DNA from: Jaltomata sinuosa
Taxonomy: Eukaryota; Streptophyta; Magnoliopsida; Solanales; Solanaceae
DNA length: 64,000 nucleotides
NCBI GenBank assembly: GCA_003996215.1
Contig: QJPP01001596.1
Location: 1-64,000, forward strand
Direction of reading: 5' to 3'
Under the pieces are notes generated by a model. It was given only the letters and a program-made list of their open reading frames with translations. It had not been told where the DNA came from and did no database searches. Of this stretch, positions 10,826 through 23,800 are shown piece by piece (position 1 is the first letter of the stretch; every line of letters starts with the position of its first letter). A program made the translations under genes and the position numbers.

Positions 10826-10949
10826 ATCACATTATAAGGTGCTTCACACTTTTAATATAGTATAGATATAGATATAGATGAATATATTGTTATTTAAATT
10901 CTGATTCTATAATTCTATATTATGTATATACATGAGTTGAAAATCAATT

Positions 10950-11005
10950 GAAAACAACCTCTTTACTTGCATAAAGTTGGGGTAAGGTTGCACACACACT
11001 CATGA
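10950..11005 (+). mobile_element. Au-type SINE fragment (divergent)
   Basis: GAAAACAACCTCTTTACTT...GGGGTAAGGTTGC resembles the 5' part of Au SINEs seen elsewhere in the window (for example 29034-29148). The 3' part is not recognisable. Confidence 0.4.
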
Positions 11006-11459
11006 GCGGATAGGGGGGTAGATTTTCTGCGTTTATATAAATATATATATATAAATTTTGAATCTTCTAAACAAGATCCAAAAGGTTAGCTCAGCGGCGC
11101 ACGACATTCAAAATGCACCCGAACATCCATGGTTTCATTGTCACTGACTGCATTATTTTTTAAGTACTTTATAGTACTTTTTAGGTAGTTTTCAAATATA
11201 TAAATTTTGTTTCAAAAAATTTGAAGATTTCATCCCCGTTGTGCTTTTTTTTTTTCGACTTGTTTGTCGATGGTTGACTTTCCAACTTTTCCCTTTCACC
11301 AAATGTATCAGCCTTGCTTGTAGAATAGAGGCCGTGAAACGTTTGCCCTGATCCCTGCCTCGATAAAGAGGTTTTTCTCTCCTCGCCTTTATGATCATCC
11401 TTATGGTGAAAAACTATTGCTAGCTCGTCTTTCAACTTCCACCTGCCGTTATGTTTCTT

Positions 11460-13235
11460 TGATTTTTTTCAAGTTAGCAGACTTGTAGACGCGTGAAGGA
11501 CTTGACCTCCTTGACGAAGAATCTGTTGAGGATCTCCCTGTGTCAGTTTTACTTGTAGAAATCATTCCATGAGCCCTTTCACTACCAATGAGCCGGGGAT
11601 GAGCTGACCGTGTAATCATCTTTGTCACTAGCTACTGTAAGTGCTTGTTTGCTGCAAATATGTTCAGATGGAAGAGTATGGTGAGCTTGACTCCGATTCA
11701 TGTCCATGTAAAATGTCTTCTTCTCAGTCGTTTCTAGCTTCTGGTCCAAGTTTACATAAGAGCTGCTCTTGTGATTCAACGTTGATCGCCTCATTATTGC
11801 CTGTTGTGACTAAGGTGAATCCATTCTGCTCTCATATGTCCCCGTCCAAGTTAACTTGCTCCAGTATCATTCCTGGAGTGTTTATGTTGTTTCTCGAAAT
11901 ATCTGCTGCAGGCTTCTCCCTGACTGCATTCAATTTTCCTAGCCGTCCTGTTTTCTCGTCTGAAGGCATTTGGTTTTGGAAAGAATAACTGTTGCCTGTT
12001 GGTATATGGATTCTGCCTTGAAGTACAATCATTTTGATTCTTTAATTGACTTGACGACTCAAATTGATAAGCAATGGACTGGCAATTACCACTTGATTTA
12101 AGAGGCTTTGGCGATTGATCTGCTGAAAATTTCGATGGTTGATGGAATAGTATGCCCCGGATACAGTGAACTTGATAGGTCTTTAAGTTCTTAACTGTAT
12201 TGTCATCTAGAACTGCAACAGTCTGACTAACTCTGCTTGTGGCATAACGTTAGTTATCGTTATGAAGTTATGTTCAGCTTCAGGTGTATCAGCAATAACA
12301 AGGTTCTCAGCATCCATCTGCAAAGCTGAAATGTGTAATTCGAGTTGTGTAATGACATCATCGGTTGAGAAATGATCAGGGTTCTGATCATGTACTGATC
12401 TTATCAGACCAGAAAAGTTATGCATGGATTGTGTAAGATCACTAGCTGGTCTGTCCGATAAGGGAGCCACAGTTTCTGCACCACTTGTTATGCAACGAAG
12501 ATCAAGAATTTCAATTCTTTCGGCTTTGTACTTCCAGTGCTTCACTGTGTCAATTTGATGCTGAGGCTGAGGTTAGCTATGCACACGCGCCTGACGTGCT
12601 ATGATCTGTGGGCAGTAGGAATGACATGATAAGTCTAAATAACGGAGATCTTACAATAAAGGTTCCCTCGGGTAAGCAAAGAAGATTTCCACCACTGATC
12701 TGAAAGGCCGTGTCTTTTTGCCAAGAGATGAACAGATATCGTAAGTGTAAAAAAGAACAAACTAATTCAGGTACCTTGGAATGAGCCTTGAGAACATCAT
12801 TTGTTGTTGTATCGAGTAAATTTTTTAACATGAGTACTCGTGCTTCATAATCCAACTGTTTGAAGAAAGAAAAATAAGTACCGTTGGAAATAGGCATATG
12901 TTCAACTTCATGTGTATCAGCAAGAACAAGTTGGGGTCGGTCATATGAATCCTCACTTCTCAATTTAAGCTCAACTCATGTCATCTAAACTGGAAACCGG
13001 GAAAGCAATGGTGGAACTTCAAATACTTGATCTCCTCCGACTCTTACCTCCCACCATTAGCAGCATTGCGCCAAAAATAAAGCCTGTTTACGAGTATGAC
13101 CATATTAAGTAATCACAAAGAGAAACTTACACCATCAGTGTTCAAGTTTGGAAGACCATCTCTGTCATTACGCGAAAGACCATACAACTTCCTTAAAGCC
13201 AGAAAGTTCGATTTTATGTCATCAAGGCCTATATT
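11460..13235 (-). pseudogene. Partial or decayed multi-exon gene, family not recognised
   Basis: Four phase-0 exons join cleanly on the minus strand: 13131-13235 (35 codons, FLALRKLYGLSRNDRDGLPN), 12775-12855 (27 codons, LDYEARVLMLKNLLDTT), 12655-12699 (15 codons, ISGGNLLCLPEGTFI) and 12560 down to a stop at 12207. Each junction has GT-AG ends. Further down (12032 to about 11460) protein-like text continues but changes frame, ending in a Ser/Arg-rich tail (TGRSSTDSSSRRSSPSR) that reads to a stop. I find no 5' exon or ATG; sequence above 13260 is SINE and other repeat DNA. The best reading is a 5'-truncated, frameshifted gene copy, or a gene whose first exons I cannot see. I do not recognise the family and assign no function. 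Confidence 0.45.
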
Positions 13236-13420
13236 CTGTTTGGCAAACAGAACAGGTCAGTAGAAATCAGGCTGAGGGAACAAAAGAGTATAATATTACA
13301 CTGCTGCAGCTTACCTAAAGAGATTGGAATAGTACTTTTAGTAGAAAGTTTACACAGAAAAATCAAATGAAGATTGGTCAGAGTATGCCATTTGCACAAC
13401 ACATTCAGTTCTTCACCACC

Positions 13421-13530
13421 ACCACCACCACCAATATACCCAGGTAGAGTGTACGCATACCTTACCCCTACCTTGGGAGGTAGAAAAGTTGTTTCTGATT
13501 GACCCTCGGCTCAAAGCATTTCAAAGCAGG
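13421..13530 (-). mobile_element. Au-type SINE (internally deleted)
   Basis: Contains the diagnostic GAGTGTACGCATACCTTAC, CTACCTTGGGAGGTAGA and GACCCTCGGCTCAAAGCA blocks in the orientation of a minus-strand Au SINE. The tail side is a CACCACCACC run instead of the usual CAACAA repeat. Confidence 0.7.
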
Positions 13531-13627
13531 TCGAAAACATTCAGTTCTTCACCAACTTCAAATATTGAGACTGTATCAAGTGATGAGAAGGCACAATAAC
13601 CTCAATTTCAAACTCTTCGTCATTAGT

Positions 13628-13800
13628 GGCGGATGAGCTAATATTGTTACCAAGGGGTTCAGAATATGAAAAATAAACAAAAAAAAATAAATCAAGAGGA
13701 TTCTACACATAATATATTTTAATAACCTTTTTGTACTTACATTCGTTGACACCCCTTGGATACATGAGGCTCATAGTACTGGGAAGTGGGAAATATACAG
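13628..13800. mobile_element. Fragment of a dispersed repeat
   Basis: GTGGCGGATGAGCTAATATTG, CCAAGGGGTTCAGAATATG and the later CACCCCTTGGATAC look like the ends of a short non-coding repeat common in Solanaceae intergenic DNA. Boundaries are uncertain and the class is not determined. Confidence 0.35.
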
Positions 13801-13937
13801 TAGAAAAATAACTGTAAAACTCAACTTTGAGAATCAAGATCCCAAAAGTGTGAAGTAATAGCATCAAGATCCTGTTTTTCACAACTAAAAACTCAAGTTC
13901 AATTGTTAGTTCCATTATTTTTATAGGCTCTGTTTCT

Positions 13938-14012
13938 ATCTAAACAAACATTACAACAACAACAACATACCCAGTGTATTCCACAACGTGGGGTCATCTA
14001 AACAAACATTAC
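13938..14012 (-). mobile_element. 5'-truncated Au SINE with 17-bp target-site duplication
   Basis: The 41-bp insert 13955-13995 (AACAACAACAACATACCCAG...GTGGGGTC) is the SINE tail only. It is flanked by perfect copies of ATCTAAACAAACATTAC at 13938-13954 and 13996-14012, the target-site duplication of a LINE-mobilised insertion. Confidence 0.85.
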
Positions 14013-14507
14013 ACGGTCAAATTTTATTTGGAACCGATTTTTCATGTTAGCTATATTATGTGTTCTCTATAATAACATTTTCCCATAGCAGCCAAGAAAT
14101 TATCCAGACAAATGACGATGTTATAGAGAGTTTTAACTGTATCTGAAGGCTAGACCAAGTTAATTGCAAACTTTTGTTTCTGAAGCTAATCATATTAAAA
14201 AACATTGAGTATAAGTTATATATACTGACTGTCTAAAACGTATTTATATAATTAGATCATTTAAAAGGTAATTACAAGTAGCTCTATTCAACAACACTGA
14301 TTGATAACCTTGAATAAATGGTAAGTAACATGCTATAACAAGTTAAATTACACTAATGATATTGCCTCCGAATGTTCGAGCTTGGTTCGATTATATTCCT
14401 GCCAAGTGAATTGTACCGTTGGCTTTTGATGTAATAATGCTGACCTCATTTCTTTCCACGTGTCATGATCCAATATGACAACGCATCTTGTCTATTTTAG
14501 CCCTATA

Positions 14508-14590
14508 CATAGAGTGTACGCAAAATTTATTCCTACCTTTGAGAAGGTAGAAATATTGTTTCTGAAAGACCATCGGCTGAACAAATAGTG
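14508..14590 (-). mobile_element. Au-type SINE fragment
   Basis: GAGTGTACGCAAAATTTATTC, GAGAAGGTAGAAATATTGTTTC and GACCATCGGCTGAAC match the head half of the family in minus orientation, with several substitutions. Confidence 0.6.
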
Positions 14591-14939
14591 AAAAAAAGAA
14601 AATAGCAACAAATAGAAACAATAGGAAGATAATACGATACCGAGGCGAAACAATAGGTAGTGATATAAAACTAAAATAAAGGGACGAAAAGAATAATACT
14701 GAACTCTGGGAAGGTAACAAAATCCGACTACTAACTAAATTTCTACCCTAATCCTCGATCCCACATCCGATTCTATCAGGGGTCATATCATCAATAAGTT
14801 GAAATTGTGCAATCTCCTTCATTATCACCTCACTCCAGTATTACTTAAGCCTACCACTACCTCTGCCTAGTCACTAACAACTTATAAGATAGAATATCAA
14901 TGACCGATTGACCATTTCCTTTAATTTTCTCTTTTTTTG

Positions 14940-15400
14940 GAGGATAATTTTCACCATCACTTTATCCCCACCAACCGACCATCACCACAAACCACCCCTG
15001 TCATCATAATCACCGTTGTCAACCATCACCTATGTCATCACACCCACCATTAGCAACCACTATCTATGCCATAACAATCACCACCGCTTCCAATTACTAT
15101 TGTGAGTCGCTATTACACCTATCACCTTCATTATTATAATAATATCCATTGTTAACATAGTCACCGCCTATCAATCACTACTACCACTGCTGTCAATCCC
15201 TATCACCAACCACCTTCATCATCACAACTAGCACTGCCGTAAATACCACCAGCACATATTCTTCAGCCACCATCACCAACACCACGACCATTACCAACTA
15301 CCACCATCATGCCAGTCATTGCAACATCAACCACCTCCACCATCATAACTATCACCACCAACGTCATTATTAGCGACTACCACTAACCATCATCAACATA
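14940..15400. repeat. ACC/ATC-rich degenerate microsatellite, probable transposon interior
   Basis: About 450 bp dominated by ACCATC/CACCAC triplets. Its left part (GGATAATTTTCACCATCACTTTATCC...) is the reverse complement of 26165-26260, so the two tracts belong to one repeat family. An ACAAACAAATGAGGTCTTAA-like terminus at 15615-15635 parallels the AACAAATGAGGCCTAAG at 26389. Confidence 0.6.
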
Positions 15401-15754
15401 AATATTTTATTTTGTTATCAAATAATAGTTTTATTTTATTAAATTCATTATACTATTGAGTTATTTTTATTTGAATTATATATTTATTATGTTTATAAAT
15501 AAATAAATTAAGCACATTTAAATATTAAAACATAAATAGCGTTAATCTTTCCATGTTCAAATTTATAAATAATATTTTAATTATTTAAATGTGCACTCAA
15601 ATTCCGCCATCTTAATACAAACAAATGAGGTCTTAAACTCCAAGTAATTTTTTTTTAAAGAAAAAAGTGAAAAAGGCATATTTAAATGCCGTCACCAGTC
15701 ACCAATCACCTCCAGCAGATAAAAGTCTCTACTACTCATTTTCACTAACCCTAG

Positions 15755-15806
15755 CACTCTCTCTTTCTCTCTCTAAACACCTCACCTTTCTCTCTCTATA
15801 GACCAA
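15755..15806 (+). promoter_or_regulatory. CT-rich 5' leader of the ATP synthase gene
   Basis: A pyrimidine-rich run (CTCTCTCTTTCTCTCTCT, then CTTTCTCTCTCTATAG) lies directly upstream of the ATG. Such leaders are common in strongly expressed plant genes. The transcription start is not visible. Confidence 0.5.
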
Positions 15807-15820
15807 ACTCTAACTCCGCC

Positions 15821-18800
15821 ATGGCGTCACGGAGGCTTATAGCCTCTCTCCTCCGATCAACCGCCCAGCGCGGCGGCGCTATTTCCAGATCTCCACTAGC
15901 AAATTCCATTCCGAAAACTACTACCTCACGCGCCTCCCCGGCCGGATTCCTCTTAAACCGTGCTGTTAAGTACGCTACCTCAGCTGCAGCTCCGGCTGAT
16001 AAGTCTCCGGCGACTCCTAAATCCTCGGGAAATGAGCCTACCGGTAAGATCACTGATGAGTTTACTGGTGCTGGTGCGATCGGGAAAGTGTGTCAGGTTA
16101 TTGGTGCTGTTGTGGATGTGAGATTTGATGAAGGTTTGCCTCCGATCCTTACTGCTCTTGAGGTTTTGGATAACCAGATCCGTCTTGTACTTGAGGTTGC
16201 TCAGCATTTGGGTGAGAATATGGTTAGGACTATTGCTATGGATGGTACTGAAGGTCTTGTACGTGGTCAACGCGTCCTTAATACTGGGTCTCCTATCACT
16301 GTGAGTAATCTGAATTTGTCATTTTTCAGCTTTCCAAGTTGCAGTCGATAGCTTTGGAATTCAGTAGTTTGGCAATGTGAGAGTGATCTATTTTATGTGG
16401 TGGATACGAAGCGATTTTTATTCGATATTTCTACAAGATCTGTGGTTTGATTATGCTGCTTTGATGAAATTGATTGGAATATTTTGTTGATCTAGATATC
16501 TGGTTTGGTCAATTAAGCATAGTGCGATTATTTTCATATAAATTGCAGTCTTTCGAAGCTGTAAATCTGTAACTAGAGCAGGGTCTATGGTATATAGGTT
16601 TTTGCTTAAGATTATCTAATCGTAAAGGACATTTCTTTGCTCCTGAATGTAGTACATATGTTAGATTGTGGTAGTTTGGATCCTAATGTGTGGGACAAAT
16701 ATTGGTTTTCCTTGTAAAAGCTGTAATTTTTCCTTGTAAGAAGTGAGTACCTTTGGTGCTCTAAGTGGGCCTCTTTATCGGATTGTGGAGTTACTCGTGT
16801 TTATGCACAATCAAATGATATCCTGTTCATTGCTTCAATTGATGCACAAATTTGCCACTGTATTACTGGAAGAAATTCATTTTGTTGGTAAGATGTGTAA
16901 AAATTTGATCATTCCACTTATTTCTCCCACTTTAATGATAAAAAATTCCTGATATGCAACTCGGTTTTTCCTTCTAACATTGATGTTCTCCAAAATTGTT
17001 TTGAGTCCCCCTCCTCTTCCTCCGGGGAACATAGTCTTTTCTTAATTATTTGTCATTGCCTTTTATGGGTGAGTTCAGTCTTAAAATTTTTGTTGTCTTT
17101 CTTCTGTTTTCTCCCTAAATGAAAAATTATTGAGTAGTGGACTGAAACATGTCAAAATGACTATTTGAGAATTTATGTAGCTGACCCTGCTAATCTGAGT
17201 TGAGGTGCAGTAGTTGATGTTTCGTCTCAGTTGTTATCTTGCTTTCACTGGGAATGTGAGTTGTAGGATCCATTTGCCATTCACTTACTACTATTTTGCA
17301 CTGAAAATGTTTTCCTTGTGATGGAAGGTCCCTGTCGGTAGGTCCACCCTTGGCCGTATTATGAATGTCATTGGAGAGCCTATTGACGAGAGAGGCGACA
17401 TTAGTAAGTCTTAGATGCTTTATCCCTTGTTTTATTTGTTCCATGTGAACGGTTCTCAAAGTTGCATCTCTATCTCTAAAAATTGCTGCAGCAACCGATC
17501 ACTTTTTGCCAATTCATCGTGAAGCTCCTGCCTTTGTTGAGCAGGCAACTGAACAACAGATTCTCGTTACTGGTATCAAGGTATGCTAATCAAAAGAATT
17601 TTATTTAATGTTCTCGTATGTATCTCCATTTCTGAGCATATATTGGTTCCTGAAGTGTAACTTTTACTCGACGTTATGACAATTCCAATTTCATTATGGC
17701 TGCTCGACTTCTGATCAGGTTGTTGATCTTCTTGCCCCTTACCAAAGGGGAGGAAAGATTGGGCTTTTTGGTGGTGCTGGTGTGGGGAAGACCGTGCTTA
17801 TTATGGAACTGATTAACAATGTTGCAAAGGCACATGGTTAGTGCTTCTTCCGAGATTTCTTCTTATTATTTCAAATGTAAGTCGGAGTGAAACTTATCTG
17901 AATGAGTCTCGACTCTTTTTCAGGTGGTTTCTCTGTCTTTGCTGGTGTTGGAGAACGAACTCGTGAGGGAAACGATTTGTACAGGGAAATGATTGAAAGT
18001 GGTGTTATTAAGCTTGGTGAAAAGCAAGTAAGTGTCCTTTTTAATCAGAATTCATTGCTATACCCCTTTAGTCCACAGTCTTATCCCACGTTGTTGACAT
18101 TTTATCTGATTGGCTTGATTAGAGTGAAAGCAAGTGCGCTCTTGTATACGGTCAAATGAATGAGCCCCCTGGTGCTCGTGCCCGTGTTGGCCTTACAGGA
18201 TTGACTGTGGCGGAGCACTTCAGAGATGCTGAGGGGCAGGATGTGCTTCTCTTTATTGACAACATTTTCAGATTTACCCAGGTTGACTTGCCTATGATTG
18301 CTGAAGTTTTCTTATTTTTATTCAATTCTACCCTTGCTAAACTAGTTGCTCTTGTATCAAAACAGGCTAACTCAGAGGTCTCTGCTTTGCTTGGTCGTAT
18401 CCCATCTGCTGTCGGTTATCAACCAACTTTGGCTACAGATCTTGGAGGTCTTCAAGAGCGTATCACTACAACCAAGAAAGGTTCTATTACATCTGTCCAG
18501 GCTATCTATGTGCCTGCTGATGACTTGACAGATCCTGCCCCTGCAACTACCTTTGCTCACTTGGATGCCACAACTGTCTTGTCCCGTCAAGTATGATGCC
18601 ATATCTTAACTTGCACTATAACTTTATTTTTCACCCCTAGCAAAGTTCATTTAAAATTTTCTGACTTCATGTATATTGGATACCAGATTTCTGAGCTTGG
18701 TATTTATCCTGCTGTTGATCCACTTGATTCTACATCTCGTATGCTCTCACCTCACATTTTGGGAGAAGATCATTACAATACTGCTCGTGGAGTACAGAAG

Positions 18801-19485
18801 GTTCTTCAAAACTACAAGAATCTTCAAGATATTATTGCCATTTTGGGTATGGATGAGCTTAGTGAAGATGATAAGATGACTGTTGCTCGTGCACGTAAGA
18901 TCCAGAGATTCCTTAGTCAGCCTTTCCATGTTGCTGAAGTTTTCACCGGTGCTCCTGGAAAATATGTTGACTTGAAGGAGAGCATTAACAGTTTCCAGGT
19001 AATGACTCGCAATTTGGATTCTTGTCGTAAGATACCATGGTTGGTTAGAAGTTAGAACTCATCACAAAGAAATTTGTCACTTCGATCTTAAAGCATCCTA
19101 TACTTTGGTAGTTTACCATGGAAACAATTTTTCTTTTACCATACCCTTTGTTGCACGTTATTCCTCCTATTGCATATTCCACCTTCTCAGCAAGTTGAGA
19201 GGTTATGGTTTATCGATTAAATGCTTTTGTATATGATCTCAAGTCTTTTCCTCCTATTAATTCTCACTATTTTTGGTGAAGTTCATCTGAGTGATAACTT
19301 CCTGTTATGTTGTGCATATTCAGGGAGTGATTCAATTTGCTGATTATTCTTTTTCTAATTGATTCTTACAGGGAGTCTTGGACGGGAAATACGATGACCT
19401 TTCAGAACAGTCATTCTATATGGTCGGTGGAATCGAGGAGGTCATTGCCAAGGCAGAGAAGATTGCCAAGGAATCTGCAGCTTAG
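15821..19485 (+). CDS. ATPB: Mitochondrial ATP synthase F1 subunit beta, nuclear-encoded (558 aa, 9 exons)
   Basis: Catalytic beta subunit of F1F0 ATP synthase, which makes ATP from ADP and phosphate in the mitochondrial matrix. Exons by GT-AG splicing: 15821-16300, 17328-17403, 17492-17580, 17719-17836, 17924-18027, 18123-18281, 18366-18590, 18687-18998, 19372-19485; they sum to 1677 bases, 558 codons plus stop, the usual length for plants. The first ~70 residues are Arg/Ser/Ala-rich, a mitochondrial presequence (MASRRLIASLLRSTAQRGG). Then come the beta-barrel (KVCQVIGAVVDVRFDEG), the Walker A P-loop GGAGVGKT at the start of the nucleotide domain, Walker B LLFIDNIF, and the DELSEDD form of the regulatory DELSEED loop. 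The CT-rich leader at 15755-15805 is typical of highly expressed plant genes. I see no damage. It is distinct from the chloroplast atpB, which is plastid-encoded and intronless. Confidence 0.97.
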
Positions 19486-20184
19486 ATTATGAACTCCAGT
19501 GATTTTCTTTCATTATCTTCATCGATAACAACAGAAATAATTTAAGTTTCTGTGGACACTTTGAATTTTTTCCTGGGAGGACCAAGGAAGGAGTCCATGA
19601 TTTTCTGGTTTTTGTTTTTATATGCAATCGGGAATTGTGATAGGGAAGACATGGAGCTAAGGCCTACTTGCCAAACACCCACCCTTGACGCTCTGTTATG
19701 TCGCATAATAAAGGGGGTAAAACGGCAAACTTGTATATTTTACTTTGAATTCATCTTGAGAATGTTGGTTGCCCAAATTATGAGGGGTTGTCTTTGCATC
19801 ACTTTTGTCCTGAGTACTTTTTCTAGTTTATGGTGGTATGTGCACCAGCAAATGCAAGTTGTCGAAGTGCATAACATTGATTCATGTTGATGAGTATATA
19901 GTGTGGTCTCAAAATTGCACTTCTGTTGACCATTCTTGGGAGATAATGTAAAGGACTATCGTTTGGTAGACTACGTGCTCAATTGGCTGAGAGTTAGAAC
20001 TCTGGTCCTATGTGTAGCCTACCAAAATCGAAATTAACTGCTGACTAGAGTGGTTTTGACCATAATTTTAAGTTCTATACTTTAATGTTGGAGGCTGAAA
20101 ATCCATAGTGCAAGAAGCAAGAGTATGGTACTGCAACATAATGATATAATCGGTGTAATTTCACAAGTTAGAGCTTTTTGGAGA

Positions 20185-20295
20185 GGTTAGTGTTTACGTA
20201 GATCTTACTCCTATTTTGAGAGATAGAGATTGTTTTTGATAGATTGTTGACTCAAAGAAAGGCATTACAAAGTAGTTCGAAAAGCATGACAAACA
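20185..20295 (-). mobile_element. Au-type SINE (old, divergent)
   Basis: Text from TTTACGTAGATCTTACTCC through GATAGATTGTTGACTCAAAG and AAAGGCATTACAAAGTAG follows the order of the minus-strand Au family with many changes. It lies between the ATP synthase 3' region and the next gene. Confidence 0.55.
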
Positions 20296-20893
20296 GAATA
20301 AGGAAGTGATGAAGTTATGACAAAAAAGAAAACAAGACAACATTTTGCTAAAAGGATAGTAGCAACACAAAATGAATATGATAATCACAGTACAAGAAAC
20401 AATAGATAGTATCAAAAATCAAACAACAAGAAACTAAGAGAATTTCCCTACTATTATTACAAGTATTGGGAATTAAGAGAACAAAAAATTCTGAGACAAC
20501 TCTCAATTACCTACTAACTTTCTATCTTAATTTGTGTCCTTTGTATACTCTTATTTAAGATCATATCCTTGACAAGCCAAAAAAAAGTCATGTCTTGACT
20601 AATTATTTCTCCTCAATACTTCCTCGATCTATCTCTACCCTCCTCAAATCCACAATTGTTAGCACTTCCACATAAACATCTTGTGCAACTAAAGAGATAT
20701 TTGATGAATGAAGTAGATTTTCATTTTCCTCTACCTTATCATGAAGTAACACGTGGAAACTATCAATTCATTTTAGCTTAAAAATAAAAAAATCCACACA
20801 CGCCGCCGTGTATTCTATTGCTTCTCCACACTTCTCGGCGGCTCCTTCCACCATTCTTCCTTCTTCCCAAACACACATATAATTCGAAAAAAA

Positions 20894-23800
20894 ATGTCAA
20901 TCCTTTCTCTCTTTCCTAATCCCACTCTCCCTCATCATACTCCCCATGCACCCTCCCACACCCAATCCCTCCACCCTCCTTCTTCTTCCTCCATGACCTT
21001 CCTCAAACTCCACCACCACCTCCGCCGCCGCTGCCGCCGCCTCTCCATCTCCGCCGCCGCTGTACGTCAAGACACTAATCTCTGGACAACCGCACCTCTA
21101 ATCACCGTTTCACCCGCCGCTGAATCTCTGTTCCACGTCAGCATCGACGTTTCCGAATACCCCGACCTAGCTATCTCGCACACTAAACCTGGTCAGTATC
21201 TCCAGCTCCGTGTACCTGAAGTGGAGAAACCGTCGTTCCTAGCGATTGCTTCGCCGCCTTCGCTTGCTGCAGCGAAAGGTGTGTTTGAGTTCCTTGTGAA
21301 AAGTATATCGGGATCTACTGCGGAGCTGTTGTGTGGATTGAAGAAAGGTGATGTTGTGGAGTTGAGTCAGGTTATGGGGAAAGGATTTGATTTGGATCAA
21401 ATCACTCCGGCGGAGAAATATCAGACGGTTGTGATTTTCGCTACCGGATCTGGAGTCAGGTAAACTCCAATTGCCTTGAATATTTAAGCCTTATTCTGTA
21501 GTTTTTTCGTAATGTTATCGAAAATGAAGAACACAAATGGTACAACTATTATTAATCAAATCGTTAAAAAACTCCATAATCAATCTATCAGCCTAATTAC
21601 AAGAAATACAATGGAAATACGATCTAACAAGCTCACTAATACAGAATTAAGCTGTAACGAACTGATTTTCAACACACAAATACTGATGTATATTATAATC
21701 ACGGAACGGAATTACACAATAATACAAATACTTTTAACTAGGAATTAGAGAACAATCAAAGGATAACTAGAAGGGGATGAGAAGTTCCAGACATTAGAGA
21801 GAAGATGAGACCGACAATTTCTTTCACAACAATTTTCATAACCGTTTCTTTCCAACACTTGTTCTTTTTAACTTGCTGCTAGTTGGGCCTGGATCCCAAA
21901 TTAATCTTTGTGAAGTCCTTTGGGTCCTAGTGCTGCTTCTTGGCCCAATAACTGCTTCTGTGATATATATATTCATCTTGGGTAGGAAATGATTCATAAC
22001 ATAAGCTAAAAGCAGTAACAAAAGGTTTGAATTTAGTCAGCTCCCAACATCATACCTGAAATGAAGATAATACCAGGTATATCTCAGTGGAAGTCTGAAC
22101 TCGCACACTCGAGTGAAGGAAAGAAATTGATAAGATATGAGATAGAAGAGGGAAAGAATTCAGAGAAGAGCATGAAGAACAATACCAGATATCTCAATGC
22201 CTCCACACCGTCAATTTTGGCCTTTAATAGTGAATCTGCAAACAATCTCGACGCTTCCTTCAGTTTGTTTCGCTTCCTTACACATGTATAACTAACTTTT
22301 GAATTATTTCCTGATTACCGTTAATTGTCTTTGCTAATTACTGACCAAACACAGTCGTTTGTTTAACTCGATTCTCCTTTAGCTAATGACTCAGTTCATT
22401 ACATTTTTTATCAATATGATGTGCTATTCTGTAGTCCCATTTGTTCTAGAGTGTAAAGGAGGAGTATTTTAGTTTTGTGTTCAGTCTATGAGATTGCTTG
22501 ATAGATTTTGGTCCAGGGGTAAGCTAATATATTCAGAGTGAGTTTAAATTGAGATGAATGATTTACGAAATAGTTTATTTCTGTAAGAACCTTTATTTAT
22601 GGTTGTTGAGATTATATGGTTTTATTTTTTAAGTAAATTGCATTTTCAGTAAGCTGTAAATGAACTTGTGTTGTAGGAGAATTGCATACCTATCGTTAAT
22701 ATTTTTAGTTATTCCATGCTTTTGCATTATTCTTCAGTTTAGAGGTGTCAGATTCCCTGTCGACTTGAGATTAGCTTTGGGTGGTCATTTGTTGTTAGCT
22801 TCAGTAAGCTGGTTTGATGGGTCCTTTAATCTTTTTGCTACCAATCATGAATCATCATTTGGAAGTGATCTTGGGAGTACTTAGCTGATTCTATGAAGTT
22901 GAAATTCACCAAGATCAAAAGCTGCAATCTTCAATAGATGGATGTTTTGGGTACTAGAGGGTACATAGCTGCAAGCCTACTTCTCCTAATGTAGAATAGT
23001 TGAACTTTGCATCATGCAGTTTCATTACTTTTATATCAATATTTGTGTAGTGAAAGGATGTAAAATATGTTTAGTTTTCATGTTTCTCTTTTTTTTTTTT
23101 TTTTTTGATTTTTCTTTCGCCTATAGCTCACTATTTTATCTCAAATCTGTTTTTGGCAGCCCAATTAGATCCCTGATCGAGGCAGGATTTGGTGCAGACA
23201 AGAGATCTGATGTTCGGCTATATTATGGCGCACGGAATTTGAAGAGAATGGCGTACCAGGTTTGTTGTTTGCTTGCAACATGTAGACAATTTCTGTTTTC
23301 ATTGTCGCAGAAATACAAGATAAACTTTGTACCTGTTGTCTGATTTCTCTTTCCTTTTAACTTTTATAGGATAGGTTTGAAAACTGGGCATCCTCAGGGG
23401 TTAAGGTTGTGCCAGTGTTGTCTCAGCCTGATGATGCTTGGACAGGCGAACATGGATATGTTCAGGTAATGATTATGTTTCCATTTGTATACTCTAATAA
23501 TCGTATTTTAGTTTTATCTGTTACTCAACAATAATATTTTTTACCTTCTGCTTTTGCAGGCCGCATTTGCCCGAGCTAAAAACATTTTTAGTCCTCAATC
23601 CACTGGAGCAGTCCTCTGTGGTCAAAAGCAAATGTCTGAGGTTTGTAGTTGTTTACTTCAAAGATTTGTTATTCCTGTTTTGTGTCTTTCCTTGCTCTTT
23701 TTGCATTTTGGAGATGCCGATGGTCTTTCTTGTTTTGCAATTTGTTTTTGTTTAACTGCTACTTGACCCCTCACCATTAACTATTTATCTAAGAATCAAG

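Larger units (their letters stand above)
9560..10866 (-). mobile_element. Non-autonomous Helitron
   Basis: On the minus strand the right end starts TCTATACTATATTAAAAG, a typical plant Helitron 5' end. The left end finishes with a short hairpin (ACGTGC-AAC-GCACGT) eleven bases before the terminal CTAG, and the next base is T, as expected for insertion between A and T. No Rep/helicase coding is present. Inside, about four 140-150 bp tandem repeats fill 9830-10420. A second 5'-end-like sequence (10397-10435) and a second hairpin-like sequence near 9695-9715 suggest a nested or duplicated element. Confidence 0.7.
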
